64,000 nucleotides of DNA. Source: Polyangiaceae bacterium (GTDB taxonomy: Bacteria > Myxococcota_A > Polyangia > Polyangiales > Polyangiaceae). The position numbers and the translations under genes are program-made. Numbering within the stretch: position 1 is the stretch's first letter; each line of letters opens with the position of its first letter. The notes beneath the pieces were generated by a model. The model saw only the letters and a list, made by a program, of their open reading frames with translations, made no database searches and was not told the origin of the DNA. Shown piece after piece: positions 34,451-43,019 of the stretch. The DNA is taken from the NCBI GenBank assembly GCA_025353725.1, contig JANXOF010000081.1, positions 124,001 to 188,000 of the forward strand. Reading direction: 5' to 3'.

Positions 34451-34765
34451 ATGGCGAGCACGGTCATCGGCGCAGGGATCACGATCGAGGGTGAAGTTAC
34501 GAGCGACGAAGACGTCGTCGTACTGGGCACTCTTCGCGGAAAGCTCGTCGCGAAAGACGCCGTCACGGTCGAACAGGGAGGCGTAGTGGAGGCGGATGTC
34601 GAAAGCGGCCCCGTCACCGTCGCGGGATCCATCACCGGCAACATAAGCTCGAACGATCGCGTCGATCTCCAAAACGGAGCCAAGGTCGTCGGCAATGTGA
34701 AGGCGACGCGCATCACGATCGCCGACGGCGCCCAGTTCAAGGGCAACGTCGATATGGACGTGTGA
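34451..34765 (+). CDS. Bactofilin (second of three)
   Basis: 104 residues, essentially only the beta-helical core: VIGAGITIEGEVTSDEDVVV, VEQGGVVEADVESGPVTVAG, VDLQNGAKVVGNVKATR and ITIADGAQFKGNV. It is the shortest of the three and has no tails. Expected to co-assemble with its neighbours. It ends one base before the next start. Confidence 0.93.
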   Translation: MASTVIGAGITIEGEVTSDEDVVVLGTLRGKLVAKDAVTVEQGGVVEADVESGPVTVAGSITGNISSNDRVDLQNGAKVVGNVKATRITIADGAQFKGNVDMDV

Positions 34766-34766
34766 C

Positions 34767-35471
34767 ATGGCAGACCGTTCAAACCAAGGCCTCCCCCGGG
34801 GAAACTCAAACGCCTACGCGCAAGGGCCTGAAGACCGTACCGTGATCGGCGCCGGTTGCTTCGTCCGCGGTCGAATCAACGGCTCAGGAGATCTCGAGAT
34901 CGCCGGCCGCGTCGAAGGTGACGTGACGGTAAGCGGCGAAGTCATCGTCGACACCGCCGCACTTGTTGCATCGGCTATCACGGCGCGTCGCATCGTGGTT
35001 CGCGGCGCCGTAAAAGGCGACTTAGTCGCTTCCGAGTCGGTTATCATCGAGTCAGGAGCGCGCGTCGTCGGCGACCTCCGAGCTCCGAGAGTCGCCATCG
35101 CCGAAGGCGGACTGGTGCGCGGGCACGTGCAAACGGGAGCGGCAAGCGCCGGTCGCATGGCCAGCAGAAGCGCGATGGCCACGGCGACCACCGAAGGTCG
35201 AGCCATGCGTCCCGTCGCGAATCCGCCCGCGGCCGTCATCCCTACAGCGCCGACAACGCCGACAACGCCGACAACGCCGACAAGAGTCGCTCCGAAGCCG
35301 ACGCAAGCGGCCAGCGCGGCGCCTCCGTCAAACCATGGCAGCGAGCGCGACAAGGCTGCCCCGCCGCCACGCACCGGGTCGATGGTAGCAGGCCGTCTAG
35401 GTCCCCCGCCGCCCGTCGTGGCGTCCCTTAAAAAGGGCACGAAGGCGATCGCACACCATAAGAAGCGCTAA
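34767..35471 (+). CDS. Bactofilin with long C-terminal tail (BacP-like)
   Basis: 234 residues: beta-helix about 24-125 (VIGAGCFVRGRINGSGDLEI, VTVSGEVIVDTAALVA, IVVRGAVKGDLVASESVIIE), then a low-complexity Thr/Pro/Ala tail and a basic end (LKKGTKAIAHHKKR). In Myxococcus the last bactofilin of the triple, BacP, has a long tail that binds partner proteins; the same architecture is seen here. The tail includes a 9-bp tandem repeat encoding T-P-T units. Confidence 0.92.
   Translation: MADRSNQGLPRGNSNAYAQGPEDRTVIGAGCFVRGRINGSGDLEIAGRVEGDVTVSGEVIVDTAALVASAITARRIVVRGAVKGDLVASESVIIESGARVVGDLRAPRVAIAEGGLVRGHVQTGAASAGRMASRSAMATATTEGRAMRPVANPPAAVIPTAPTTPTTPTTPTRVAPKPTQAASAAPPSNHGSERDKAAPPPRTGSMVAGRLGPPPPVVASLKKGTKAIAHHKKR
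35249..35284 (+). repeat. 9-bp tandem repeat in the third bactofilin
   Basis: gccgacaac is repeated four times (last copy ends in g), in frame, coding for Thr-Pro-Thr units. Copy number may vary between strains and change the tail length. Confidence 0.85.
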
Positions 35472-35501
35472 TGGCTGGGCTCGGGCCTTTCGGTTCAGCG
35501 A

Positions 35502-36098
35502 ATGAACGAGCGCCTCGTGGTTGACCGTCTCGGCGACTCGGGGGCTAACGCTCATGATCGGTTGCGCAATCTTCTCCGCGATCGGTCGTTCGCCCGGAAG
35601 CGCGTCGTGCTCGCGTCCGGCAAAGAGAGCGACTTCTTCATCGACTGCAAGCAGACAGTTCTCACGGCTGAGGGCCACGCCCTCGCTGGCGAGCTCATGC
35701 TCAATGCGCTCGAACTGTGGCCGCTATGCGAGGCGGTCGCGGGCGTCGAGCTCGGGGGCTGCCCGCTCGCGAGCGCCGTAGCGCTAACGAGTCATCTTCG
35801 CGGCACGCCAAAAAATGCGATCTATGTTCGCAAAGAGACGAAAGATCACGGCAGCAAGCGAGGAATCGAGGGCGATACGCACTTCGCTCCGGGGACAGTT
35901 GTGGCGATGTTGGAAGACGTCATCACCACCGGAGGCTCCACGCTGAAGGCTGTCGAAAAGTTACGTACGGCCGGTTACCAAGTGTGTGGTGTAGTCGCCC
36001 TGGTCGACCGACTCGAAGGTGGGCGCGAGGCGCTCGAGGCTGACGGCTTGGCGTTCGTTGCATTGTACACACGCAAGGACTTTCTCCCCGATTCGTGA
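35502..36098 (+). CDS. pyrE: Orotate phosphoribosyltransferase
   Basis: 198 residues. PRPP-binding motif VAMLEDVITTGGSTLKAVE (near residue 132), plus KESDFFIDCK near 43 and YVRKETKDHGSKRGIEG, the OPRTase flexible loop. It makes OMP from orotate and PRPP in UMP synthesis; cytoplasmic dimer. It begins 30 bases after the bactofilin stop on the same strand, so it may be co-transcribed with the bactofilins, but function is unrelated. The ATG at 35502 lacks a strong ribosome site. Confidence 0.94.
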   Translation: MNERLVVDRLGDSGANAHDRLRNLLRDRSFARKRVVLASGKESDFFIDCKQTVLTAEGHALAGELMLNALELWPLCEAVAGVELGGCPLASAVALTSHLRGTPKNAIYVRKETKDHGSKRGIEGDTHFAPGTVVAMLEDVITTGGSTLKAVEKLRTAGYQVCGVVALVDRLEGGREALEADGLAFVALYTRKDFLPDS

Positions 36099-36128
36099 CA
36101 CCAAAGGCAAGTGAGCCTTCGCGTGGGT

Positions 36129-37790
36129 TCACGGCTTGAGGCCGTCCCCCAAGAGGTCACCGACGTCGCTAGGCGGTGGCGATGGCGACGGAGGAGGGGA
36201 AACGGCAGGTCGCACTTCGTCGTCCGCGCTTGGGACGGCGCCCCCAACAACCTTCGGCGACGGCAGAGAAGCACCCCCCGCCGAACGGTGAGCCCGCATG
36301 CGACGAGGAGGAGGCGCGGAGGCCACCGGCACAGCAGCCACCGAAGCCACCGGCACGGCAGGCACCGGCACGGCAGCCACCGGCGCTGCAGCAACGAGGG
36401 GCGACGTCGGGGACATGGCCGCGAGAGCCAATGCGGACGCGGGAGGAGCGACGGGGGCTACCGCCATGGGCGCCGTTGGGGACGGTGCGGCTGTGAGTGG
36501 TGTTACGTCGGCGGGTCTCCCGACACTTAGAAATCCCGTACCGAAGAGAGCGAACATGACGCCGAGGGCGCTGCCAGCGACGAACCACGAGATGCGCGCG
36601 AACTTGCCCGTCACGGATAGCGCCTCCGTGAGCTGCGCCCCGACGGGCTGGGCGCGTCGATGGGTCGACGGCGCCATCAACGGAATCGGTTGGATAACCC
36701 GTGGTGTTTGAGACACCGAAGCCAGCACGCGTACTTGCTGGGCGGGAACGTGGGCGGGAAAGTGCTCCGCAAGGCGCGGCGTCGCGGACATGCGAGTCGC
36801 AGCAGGCGTCGGTGTCCGATAGACCTCGTCGCGCCTGCGGACGGCGTGCATCGGCGCGGTGGCCATCGGGGGAACAGGCTTCGGCGTGATAGGTAAAGGG
36901 GGTTCGAACGGTGGACTAAACGCAGGTGGCGTGCGCCACGCGGGCGCCTCAAGCGCGGCGTTTCGAACAGGCTGCACGCCCACCACAAACGCCGGGCGCA
37001 TCGAATCCGGAACGCGCGGCGCGGGCGGAATCATGGGCTGCGGTGCGATCCCGTCGGGAGGCTCGTTCGCCCAAACCGCCGGACGACGCGCAGGGTAGTC
37101 AAGCGATTCGTACGCCGAGGAGGCCGCGTCCAGCGTTTCGGCGATGGCAAGCGGGCGTTCGCGGCGACCCGACGGCTCGTCACGTCGTCCCGCACGCCTC
37201 TCCTGAGAGACCTCCGGGTACAGGGTCTCGTCGTACGAGCGGTCGGCGGAAACGGCTGCGTTCGCGCGAGGGTGCATCGCGTGACGATGCGACTTCAACT
37301 GCGTCACTGGCTCTCGATCACCCGAATCAGCTTCGTAGGTGTCGTAGGGGCGACGTACCTCAAACGACGGAAGAGAATCGTACTCGACACCAAAGTCCGC
37401 AGGATGTGGGGCTGGCGCGGGCTCAAACGCGCCCCTGAGCTCGTCAAGGACGGAATCGTCGACGGTGTGCGCGCGCGTCTCCGCATCGAACGAAACTCCG
37501 GTGGCGTCGACGCATTCACGTCGCGCGGTAAAGAGTTCGCGCGGCATGGTGTCCGGCGATTTATCCGCGGCCAACGTACGCCAAAGCCCGTCGGGATCGT
37601 GCGCGATGGCCTCGGCAAGCCTAGGGGTCGCCGTGGTTCCGCGCGGCACCAAACCCGAAGCGTTGCGGCGTGGGGGCGCAGGTGGAGGCTGCGGAGGAGT
37701 CGCCTTCGCCGAGCGCACTACGGGACGCGCAGGCGCGTCACGCCCGAGCATCGCGGGTCGAAAGGTGGGCAGCATCCCTCGTTTACCCAT
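36129..37790 (-). CDS. Long Pro/Ala-rich single-pass membrane protein
   Basis: 553 residues. The N-terminal 390 residues are charged, Pro-rich and mostly disordered. A membrane helix near residue 400-420 (ISWFVAGSALGVMFALFGTGF) is followed by a low-complexity Pro/Ala/Val tail (repeats such as VAAVPVPAVPVASVAAVPV) and an acidic end. N-inside topology would put the tail in the periplasm, where such Pro/Ala arms span the peptidoglycan. No known domain, no clear homologue family. Convergent with pyrE (31-base gap). Confidence 0.72.
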   Translation of the reverse strand: MGKRGMLPTFRPAMLGRDAPARPVVRSAKATPPQPPPAPPRRNASGLVPRGTTATPRLAEAIAHDPDGLWRTLAADKSPDTMPRELFTARRECVDATGVSFDAETRAHTVDDSVLDELRGAFEPAPAPHPADFGVEYDSLPSFEVRRPYDTYEADSGDREPVTQLKSHRHAMHPRANAAVSADRSYDETLYPEVSQERRAGRRDEPSGRRERPLAIAETLDAASSAYESLDYPARRPAVWANEPPDGIAPQPMIPPAPRVPDSMRPAFVVGVQPVRNAALEAPAWRTPPAFSPPFEPPLPITPKPVPPMATAPMHAVRRRDEVYRTPTPAATRMSATPRLAEHFPAHVPAQQVRVLASVSQTPRVIQPIPLMAPSTHRRAQPVGAQLTEALSVTGKFARISWFVAGSALGVMFALFGTGFLSVGRPADVTPLTAAPSPTAPMAVAPVAPPASALALAAMSPTSPLVAAAPVAAVPVPAVPVASVAAVPVASAPPPRRMRAHRSAGGASLPSPKVVGGAVPSADDEVRPAVSPPPSPSPPPSDVGDLLGDGLKP

Positions 37791-37974
37791 TCGCTCCGTG
37801 GGGGAGCTGCAGCTTCCGTGCTCACCGCCACGAAACGCTTTCGCCGCGCTGATGCCGCCTGGTAGGCCGCGTCAAACCTCGAAAGGAGGGATCTGTCTGG
37901 ATCCACCCTGGGTCCATAGGAACTCTCCGCACGAGGGCTACCTTTTGCGACCGGGGGCATGATAGAAAATCCGC

Positions 37975-38823
37975 GTGACTACCGAGGACGCAAAGCGCAT
38001 CGACGTACTTTCCGACTCGACGGGAGAGACCGCCGAGAAGGTTGTGAGAGCAGCCATGCTCCAGTTTCCGCACTCCGGTGCACACCTAAGGCTGCACACG
38101 CGCGTGCGAACGAAAGAGGCGGCGCGGCCGATCCTCGAGCGGGCGGCACGTGAAGGGGCACTGGTCGTCTTCACCGTCGTGAGTCCCGAGCTGCGCGAGT
38201 ACATCCACGCGGCGAGTTACGAGCTTCGCGTCGAGGCTCTCGACCTCATCGGTTCGCTTATCGGTAAGCTCACGGTGTACCTCGATCGCCAGCCGATCAA
38301 CACGCCGAGCGGGATGTTGCCGCTTTCCGACGAGTACTTTCGGCGCATCGAGGCCGTCGAGTTCACCGTGAAGAGTGACGACGGCAAAGAGCCGCGAAAC
38401 TTCAAAAAAGCCGACATCGTACTCGTAGGTGTCAGCCGCACGTCGAAAACGCCCTTGTCGACGCTACTCGCGCAGCGCGGTCTCAAGGTCGCCAATCTCC
38501 CCATCGTGCTCGGCGTCTCGACGCCTCCAGAGCTCGAAGAGGCGAACCAGGAGCGAATCGTCGGGCTGACCATTGGCCTCGACCCCCTCGTCGAAATTCG
38601 AAAAGCCCGATTAAAGCAACTCGGAATGAGCGTCGACGCGAACTACGGACTAAAAGACCAAGTCCGAGCCGAATTGGACTACGCGCAGCGGATTTTCGGC
38701 GCACACCCCGGCTGGCCCGTGATCGACGTGACCGGCCGCGCGATTGAAGAGACCGCCGTAATTATCCTCGAGTCGTTGAAAGAGCGCGAAGACGCGAAAG
38801 CTATCGCAAGGCAGCTCGTTTAG
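37975..38823 (+). CDS. ppsR: PPDK/PEP-synthase regulatory kinase-phosphorylase (DUF299)
   Basis: 282 residues from a GTG. P-loop GVSRTSKTPLSTLLA near residue 147 and the conserved block NLPIVLGVSTPPELEE. The C-terminal half carries DYAQRIFGAHPGWPVIDVTGRAIEETA. These proteins use ADP to phosphorylate, and phosphate to remove it from, a Thr on PEP synthetase or pyruvate phosphate dikinase. The N-terminal segment IDVLSDSTGETAEKVVRAA is the family start. The target enzyme is not in this window, so PpsR versus PpdK-regulator cannot be separated. Confidence 0.92.
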   Translation: MTTEDAKRIDVLSDSTGETAEKVVRAAMLQFPHSGAHLRLHTRVRTKEAARPILERAAREGALVVFTVVSPELREYIHAASYELRVEALDLIGSLIGKLTVYLDRQPINTPSGMLPLSDEYFRRIEAVEFTVKSDDGKEPRNFKKADIVLVGVSRTSKTPLSTLLAQRGLKVANLPIVLGVSTPPELEEANQERIVGLTIGLDPLVEIRKARLKQLGMSVDANYGLKDQVRAELDYAQRIFGAHPGWPVIDVTGRAIEETAVIILESLKEREDAKAIARQLV

Positions 38824-38848
38824 CGCTGACTGCGCTCGCCAGAGGTAC

Positions 38849-38881
38849 GTAAAGTTACGGTTAGTAGGTCCGTAATTTTAC
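38849..38881. promoter_or_regulatory. 12-bp inverted repeat upstream of the DUF4143 gene
   Basis: gtaaagttacgg (38849-38860) and ccgtaattttac (38870-38881) form a near-perfect 12-bp stem with one mismatch and a 9-base loop, in an AT-richer spacer. No T tract follows, so it looks like a dyad operator or a promoter-associated element rather than a terminator. It lies about 70 bases before the broken ATPase gene. Confidence 0.55.
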
Positions 38882-38950
38882 TGGTAGTCGCTTGCTCTGC
38901 GACTGAAGTATGCCTTGAGTGGCGCCGGGTGAGTACATTGTCCGCCTCGC

Positions 38951-38983
38951 TGACGCGTGGATGACGCGTGGATGACGCGTGGA
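38951..38983 (+). repeat. Three exact 11-bp tandem copies at the start of the DUF4143 gene
   Basis: tgacgcgtgga occurs at 38951, 38962 and 38973 without interruption. Eleven is not a multiple of three, so each copy shifts the frame. The repeat covers the likely start of the ATPase gene and may be part of its decay. Confidence 0.85.
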
Positions 38984-40184
38984 TAGCGGAGCTGCTGGCC
39001 GACGTTCCCGCGCTCCTTCTGGTCGGTCCGCGATCAGGAGAAAAAACCACGACGGCGCTCAGGCACGCGCGCACGGTCCTACGCCTCGACGAATGCGCTG
39101 TGCGAGGAGCCATGGCAGCCGACCCGGACGCCGTTCTCCGAAATAGCGTTCCACCGGTGCTCGTCGATGAAGGGCAATTTGAGCCCGTGTCGCTTGCCGC
39201 GGCAAAGCGTGTCCTTGATGTCGACGATACTCCGGGACGATTCATTTTCGCAGGATCAGCCGCTGACGAGGTGGGGGCTCATAGCCTGCGACGGGCCGGT
39301 TCATCCGTGTGCCGCTGTGGGGGCTCACGCGGCGTGAACTCGAAGACGGGGCGCGAAGCACTACCTTTTTCGACACCGTGACTGACGACCTTTTCGATGG
39401 CACATTCCCACTTCCGTTCGAGCGTCCTGACATGATGGGGTACATCGATCGCGCGCTCGCCTCAGGATTCCCGCAAGGGGTCAAAATTAATTCAGAGCGC
39501 ACCCGCAGCGCTTGGTTGAATTCCTATATCGATCACTTGGTCGGGCGTGACGTCGCGCTCATCGCTGAAATTCGTGATCCGATGCGCCTACGAAGGTACC
39601 TGAGCACAATTGCCGCAAACACGGCAGGTACGCCCAGCGTGAGTACGCTCGTCGAGACAGCGGGCCTCAATCGCGAAACGGCTCAGCGTTACGACGTATT
39701 GCTTGAACGCCTGTTTGTGACGGAGCAAGTGCCTGCGTGGTCGAGTAACCGACTAAGTCGGCTCTCCGCACACCCGAAACGCTACGTGTGTGATCCAGCT
39801 CTCTCGGCCGCGCTCATCGGCGCAGACCGCCGGGCCATTCTGCGTGATGTGGATCTCCTCGGCAGGATGATTGACACCTTCGTCGTCTCGCAATTACGCC
39901 CCGAACTCACCCTTGGGCGCCTTCCCGTGACGATGTTTCATCTTCGACAGGACGGGCAAAAGGAGGTGGATATCCTTCTCGAGGAGCGAAACGGCACGCT
40001 TGTCGCCATCGAAGTGAAAGCCGCTAACGACGTCAACCGTTCGGATGCGCGCCACCTCCTTTGGCTACGTGACAAACTCGGACCCGCCACGGTTCGTGCG
40101 AGCATTGTATTTTACACGGGCAGTCACGTCATTCGACTCGACGAACGCGTATGGGCGGTTCCTATTTGTTCGCTTTGGGGATAG
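38968..40184 (+). pseudogene. DUF4143-family AAA ATPase, frameshifted
   Basis: Two frames together make one protein of about 400 residues. The first (38968-39281) has LADVPALLLVGPRSGEKTTTAL and VLVDEGQFEPVSLAAAKRVLD plus RFIFAGSA. The second (from 39285 on) continues RVPLWGLTRRELE and holds the DUF4143 region and a C-terminal nuclease-like part (KEVDILLEERNGTLVAIEVKA). The frame changes between 39262 and 39287, and a TAG (39282-39284) closes the second frame. The P-loop is also damaged: the GK glycine is Glu (GPRSGEKT). Intact relatives are accessory ATPases of mobile origin with uncertain function. Confidence 0.82.
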
Positions 40185-40195
40185 CCACGTCGCGG

Positions 40196-40714
40196 CTAGC
40201 AGCCGCAGAGTGACGCGCAGCCTGATCCGCCACCGCATTCCTTGACGCACTGGCGATCACACGCCGGGTTCGTCGGCGTACTGCCCGCGCTCGGCGCTCG
40301 GAGACTACAGCGGCCCTCCGAGAGCTGCGTGCACACTTGCAGTTCAGTTTGCGAAGAAAGCAAGGTCGCAGCCTGAGCACACGTTGTGTACGCGCCCATC
40401 GAGCATATCGAATCGCCGCAGCCGCAAAGGAGTTCTGACGCAGAACCCCGGATACGAAACCCGCAATGCGGCATGGCCGCTTTATCGATCACGAGCTTCG
40501 GACACGCGCTGGTGGCGAGGCAGAGTTGCGCACCCGAACCGCTCTCGACTCCGCATCCAGCACCTAGAATTTCGGTGGTAGCGCCAGCGTCAGTCCCACC
40601 GTCGGCGGCGGGCTTGGGTTTTTCGCTCGTACCGCTCTGGAGCACCTGCTCGAGGCCGCAGCCAGACAGAAGAGGTGCGGTAACGGTGAGCAACATCGCA
40701 AGTGCAGGACGCAT
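40196..40714 (-). CDS. Cys-rich lipoprotein
   Basis: 172 residues with lipobox L-S-G-C. The mature protein is Cys-rich (about 20 Cys): GAGCGVESGSGAQLCLATSAC, LLCGCGDSICS, VCTQLSEGRCS and ending ACDRQCVKECGGGSGCASLCGC. Spacing suggests several disulfide-linked small modules. It is a secreted or surface protein of unknown function. Convergent with the broken ATPase (11-base gap). Confidence 0.75.
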   Translation of the reverse strand: MRPALAMLLTVTAPLLSGCGLEQVLQSGTSEKPKPAADGGTDAGATTEILGAGCGVESGSGAQLCLATSACPKLVIDKAAMPHCGFRIRGSASELLCGCGDSICSMGAYTTCAQAATLLSSQTELQVCTQLSEGRCSLRAPSAGSTPTNPACDRQCVKECGGGSGCASLCGC

Positions 40715-40797
40715 GGTTCGCGACCCTAACGAAAGCGCGAGCCGAACGCCAATTCTCCTCCTTGGTAACGGTTACATCTAAATGTGCACTGCGCGAT

Positions 40798-41172
40798 TCA
40801 TGTCCAAACGATGTCAATGCCGTAAGGGCGCATGGCGACGTCGTGAGTGACAAGTTGTACATTTGTCGCGATGGCCTGCGCCACGAGCATTCGATCGAAC
40901 GGGTCACCGTGATGCGCGTGCAGGGTGCCGAACTGAAGCACGTGCGCGAACTCAAGCAGCAGAGGCTCGAATCCTGCTCGCGTAATCCCTGTCATCACCG
41001 ACTCGGGAAGAGAGAGCCGTCCGAGCCGTACCTTGATGGTTAGCTCCCAAGCCGTGACGACGCTAACGTAGACAACGTCGGCCTCAGCTATCGCCTTTCT
41101 TGCGGTCGGTTTCAACCTGCGATCATCCGCGCAAGCCCAAAGAAAGACATGACTGTCGAGCAGAAGCTTCAC
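40798..41172 (-). CDS. VapC-type PIN-domain toxin
   Basis: 124 residues. PIN acidic residues: LLLDSHVFLWA (Asp at 6), SVVTAWELTIKVRLG (Glu near 43), GDPFDRMLVAQAIA (Asp near 91) and LVTHD at the end. Toxins of this family cut RNA with Mg2+. The ATG overlaps the stop of the antitoxin by four bases, so it is made after it. The H-x-D-P-F-D-R-M-L form is the commonest VapC subgroup. Complete, no sign of decay. Confidence 0.92.
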   Translation of the reverse strand: MKLLLDSHVFLWACADDRRLKPTARKAIAEADVVYVSVVTAWELTIKVRLGRLSLPESVMTGITRAGFEPLLLEFAHVLQFGTLHAHHGDPFDRMLVAQAIATNVQLVTHDVAMRPYGIDIVWT

Positions 41173-41417
41173 TCTGGGAGCTCGCCGAAAGCCTCGAGCA
41201 GGACATCGGGCAAGGGGTCGTCAAAGTCCTTGCTCACCGTGACCTTGCCTTTCCACACACCCAAACGGACCGCGTTGGTTTTGGCGAGCGGTAGAATTCT
41301 GGCTTTCGGCTTTCCCGACTTGGAGACGATAAACTCCTCGCCTTTCGCAGCGCGTTCAATAAATTCCGAAAGGTGCGTCTTGGCCTCATAGAGGCTGACC
41401 ACTTTTGCGCTTCGCAT
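41169..41417 (-). CDS. Phd/YefM-like antitoxin
   Basis: 82 residues from the ATG at 41417. KVVSLYEAKTHLSEFIERA is the Phd-type DNA-binding N-terminus, and the C-terminal half is the toxin-binding part (KGKVTVSKDFDDPLPDVLLE). The longer frame upstream is rejected because the ATG at 41417 lies immediately after a promoter with a palindromic operator, so the mRNA is probably leaderless. It should neutralise the VapC encoded next and repress its own promoter. Confidence 0.9.
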   Translation of the reverse strand: MRSAKVVSLYEAKTHLSEFIERAAKGEEFIVSKSGKPKARILPLAKTNAVRLGVWKGKVTVSKDFDDPLPDVLLEAFGELPE

Positions 41418-41423
41418 CGTATA

Positions 41424-41452
41424 AAAATAGCTCGCCAGACCACTCTGGTCAA
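41424..41452 (-). promoter_or_regulatory. Promoter and operator of the VapBC-type module
   Basis: Read on the minus strand: TTGACC (41452-41447), 17-base spacer, TATTTT (41429-41424), and ATG seven bases on, giving a leaderless or nearly leaderless transcript. A perfect palindrome GACCA-N3-TGGTC (41438-41450) overlaps the -35 box and spacer, the usual place for autorepression by the antitoxin. Confidence 0.65.
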
Positions 41453-41853
41453 ATCGACCAAAGTAGGGAGGCTCGAACTCCGTGACGCATCCCGCAACGA
41501 CCACGGTTCACGCCTACCGGATTGCTCAGCAGAAAACTCTGGCGATTCGTCTCAGGCGCAGATGCCGACTTCGCGCGCTGAGATTTATCAACGCATCGTG
41601 TCCGCGGCGACGCTTGCGACCGTAACCGTTTTGCTACCGGTGCACTTGGCCACCAGATCTGCTGCCTGCGAACCCAGCGCTTGCCAGTCTCATTGGAAAC
41701 GTAGGGTGCGACATCTTCACTTTCCCGATCGGAACATGTGATCACCATTCGCCGAGATTTTTGGCATGGGTTATGCCCTAGACACTTACATCGCGCATCC
41801 CTACGCAGATGCGCGCACGGGGGCATCACCCACCAAGTTAATGAACTCTCGCC
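41453..41853. other. Spacer between the toxin-antitoxin module and the next lipoprotein, 401 bp
   Basis: No convincing gene. A GCGCATC/GATGCGC hairpin near 41792-41813 is visible, with a possible regulatory role for the lipoprotein gene that follows. The region is of mixed composition and no known repeats are present. Confidence 0.5.
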
Positions 41854-42996
41854 ATGAATCACCTCGCCGCCGTCAGCACGTTGCGCCTCGCCACCGTTCT
41901 CCTCGCGGCCACGCAAGCCATTGCGTGTAGCTCGAACAACGACGCCTCAATTCAAGGCGCCAACGTCGTCAACCGAGTAGAGCCGACAGTTAGTGATACG
42001 AGAATTAAACTTAGTGGGGCCTCCTTTGACACCACTGGATTTAGCGGCGAGTACACATTCGATAATGTTTTAATTGGCACCGGGACAGATCGAGTCGCAA
42101 GCGTCGGAACTTTTGATTTTTCCGTCAGGCCCAGTGAAGGAAGCACATTTGTGCGCGCGATGAAACGATCAGTTCGGGTCAACATCTCCGAGAATACGCG
42201 GACCACCTTCGCACCAAGCGGTCTTTTTGTACGCTACTCCGAGCCAATCAATCTCGGAGTAGTAGAAATTGGGGTCCGTGCTGTCGAGAACGGTTTCCCC
42301 GCCGACAGAGCCAACGAGGCACTACTGTCCGGGCAAAGCAAAGAATGGAAAATGTTTGTACTTCCCGGCCGTGTCACGATTCAACCCAAAGGAGAAACAG
42401 CTTTCGAAGCGACGATCGAGAAAGACGCATTAGCGACGATAACATTACCAACTACTCGCGTACACGTAGCACTTGACCCGATTGACGCACAATTTCCACT
42501 TTTCTCATCAGACTCCTGCGGCTTCGAGTTTGCGTCAGTACAGACGACCCATGATGATGGGTCTTATAAAACGCCGGGCGACAGCGCCAACGTCCGTCGA
42601 CCCGACGGCAGCGCTCCAGAGTTCGTCGTATCAAGCGGAGGTCCACGCCGAGTACATTTGCGAGCGCGCAATTTACAAAATCTTATTTCGCAAAATACTC
42701 ACTCGCCCAGTGGCGACAAGATTGACGATCTCTACTTTCATCTGAACCGACTCGAAGTCGACGACGTGCAGTTCGTTTCCGGAAATTCTACCGTGATGGT
42801 GAAAGGAACTTACGTCGTCTACCGCAAGGATGACCGGCCGAATCCAGGAGGCTCGGAGTTGTCATTTTATGACGTAGGATGCGTTGCACCAACGAAAACG
42901 TCGATGGACGTTCCCGACGGAACGTATGAGATCAGGACGACCGCTGAGACGAGTCTCAGTCGGCAGACTTCCGTTCGACGGGTGTCGTTTCCGTAG
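41854..42996 (+). CDS. Putative lipoprotein of AT-richer composition
   Basis: 380 residues with signal and lipobox I-A-C (Cys25). The rest reads as repeated beta-strands with few Cys, ending in VRRVSFP. No known family. The coding sequence is visibly poorer in GC than its neighbours, with many AAA, ATT and TTT codons, so recent transfer is likely. It lies in the accessory segment next to the toxin-antitoxin module and the broken ATPase. Confidence 0.72.
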   Translation: MNHLAAVSTLRLATVLLAATQAIACSSNNDASIQGANVVNRVEPTVSDTRIKLSGASFDTTGFSGEYTFDNVLIGTGTDRVASVGTFDFSVRPSEGSTFVRAMKRSVRVNISENTRTTFAPSGLFVRYSEPINLGVVEIGVRAVENGFPADRANEALLSGQSKEWKMFVLPGRVTIQPKGETAFEATIEKDALATITLPTTRVHVALDPIDAQFPLFSSDSCGFEFASVQTTHDDGSYKTPGDSANVRRPDGSAPEFVVSSGGPRRVHLRARNLQNLISQNTHSPSGDKIDDLYFHLNRLEVDDVQFVSGNSTVMVKGTYVVYRKDDRPNPGGSELSFYDVGCVAPTKTSMDVPDGTYEIRTTAETSLSRQTSVRRVSFP

Positions 42997-43019
42997 CGTA
43001 AATTTAGTAGCTTGACCGC

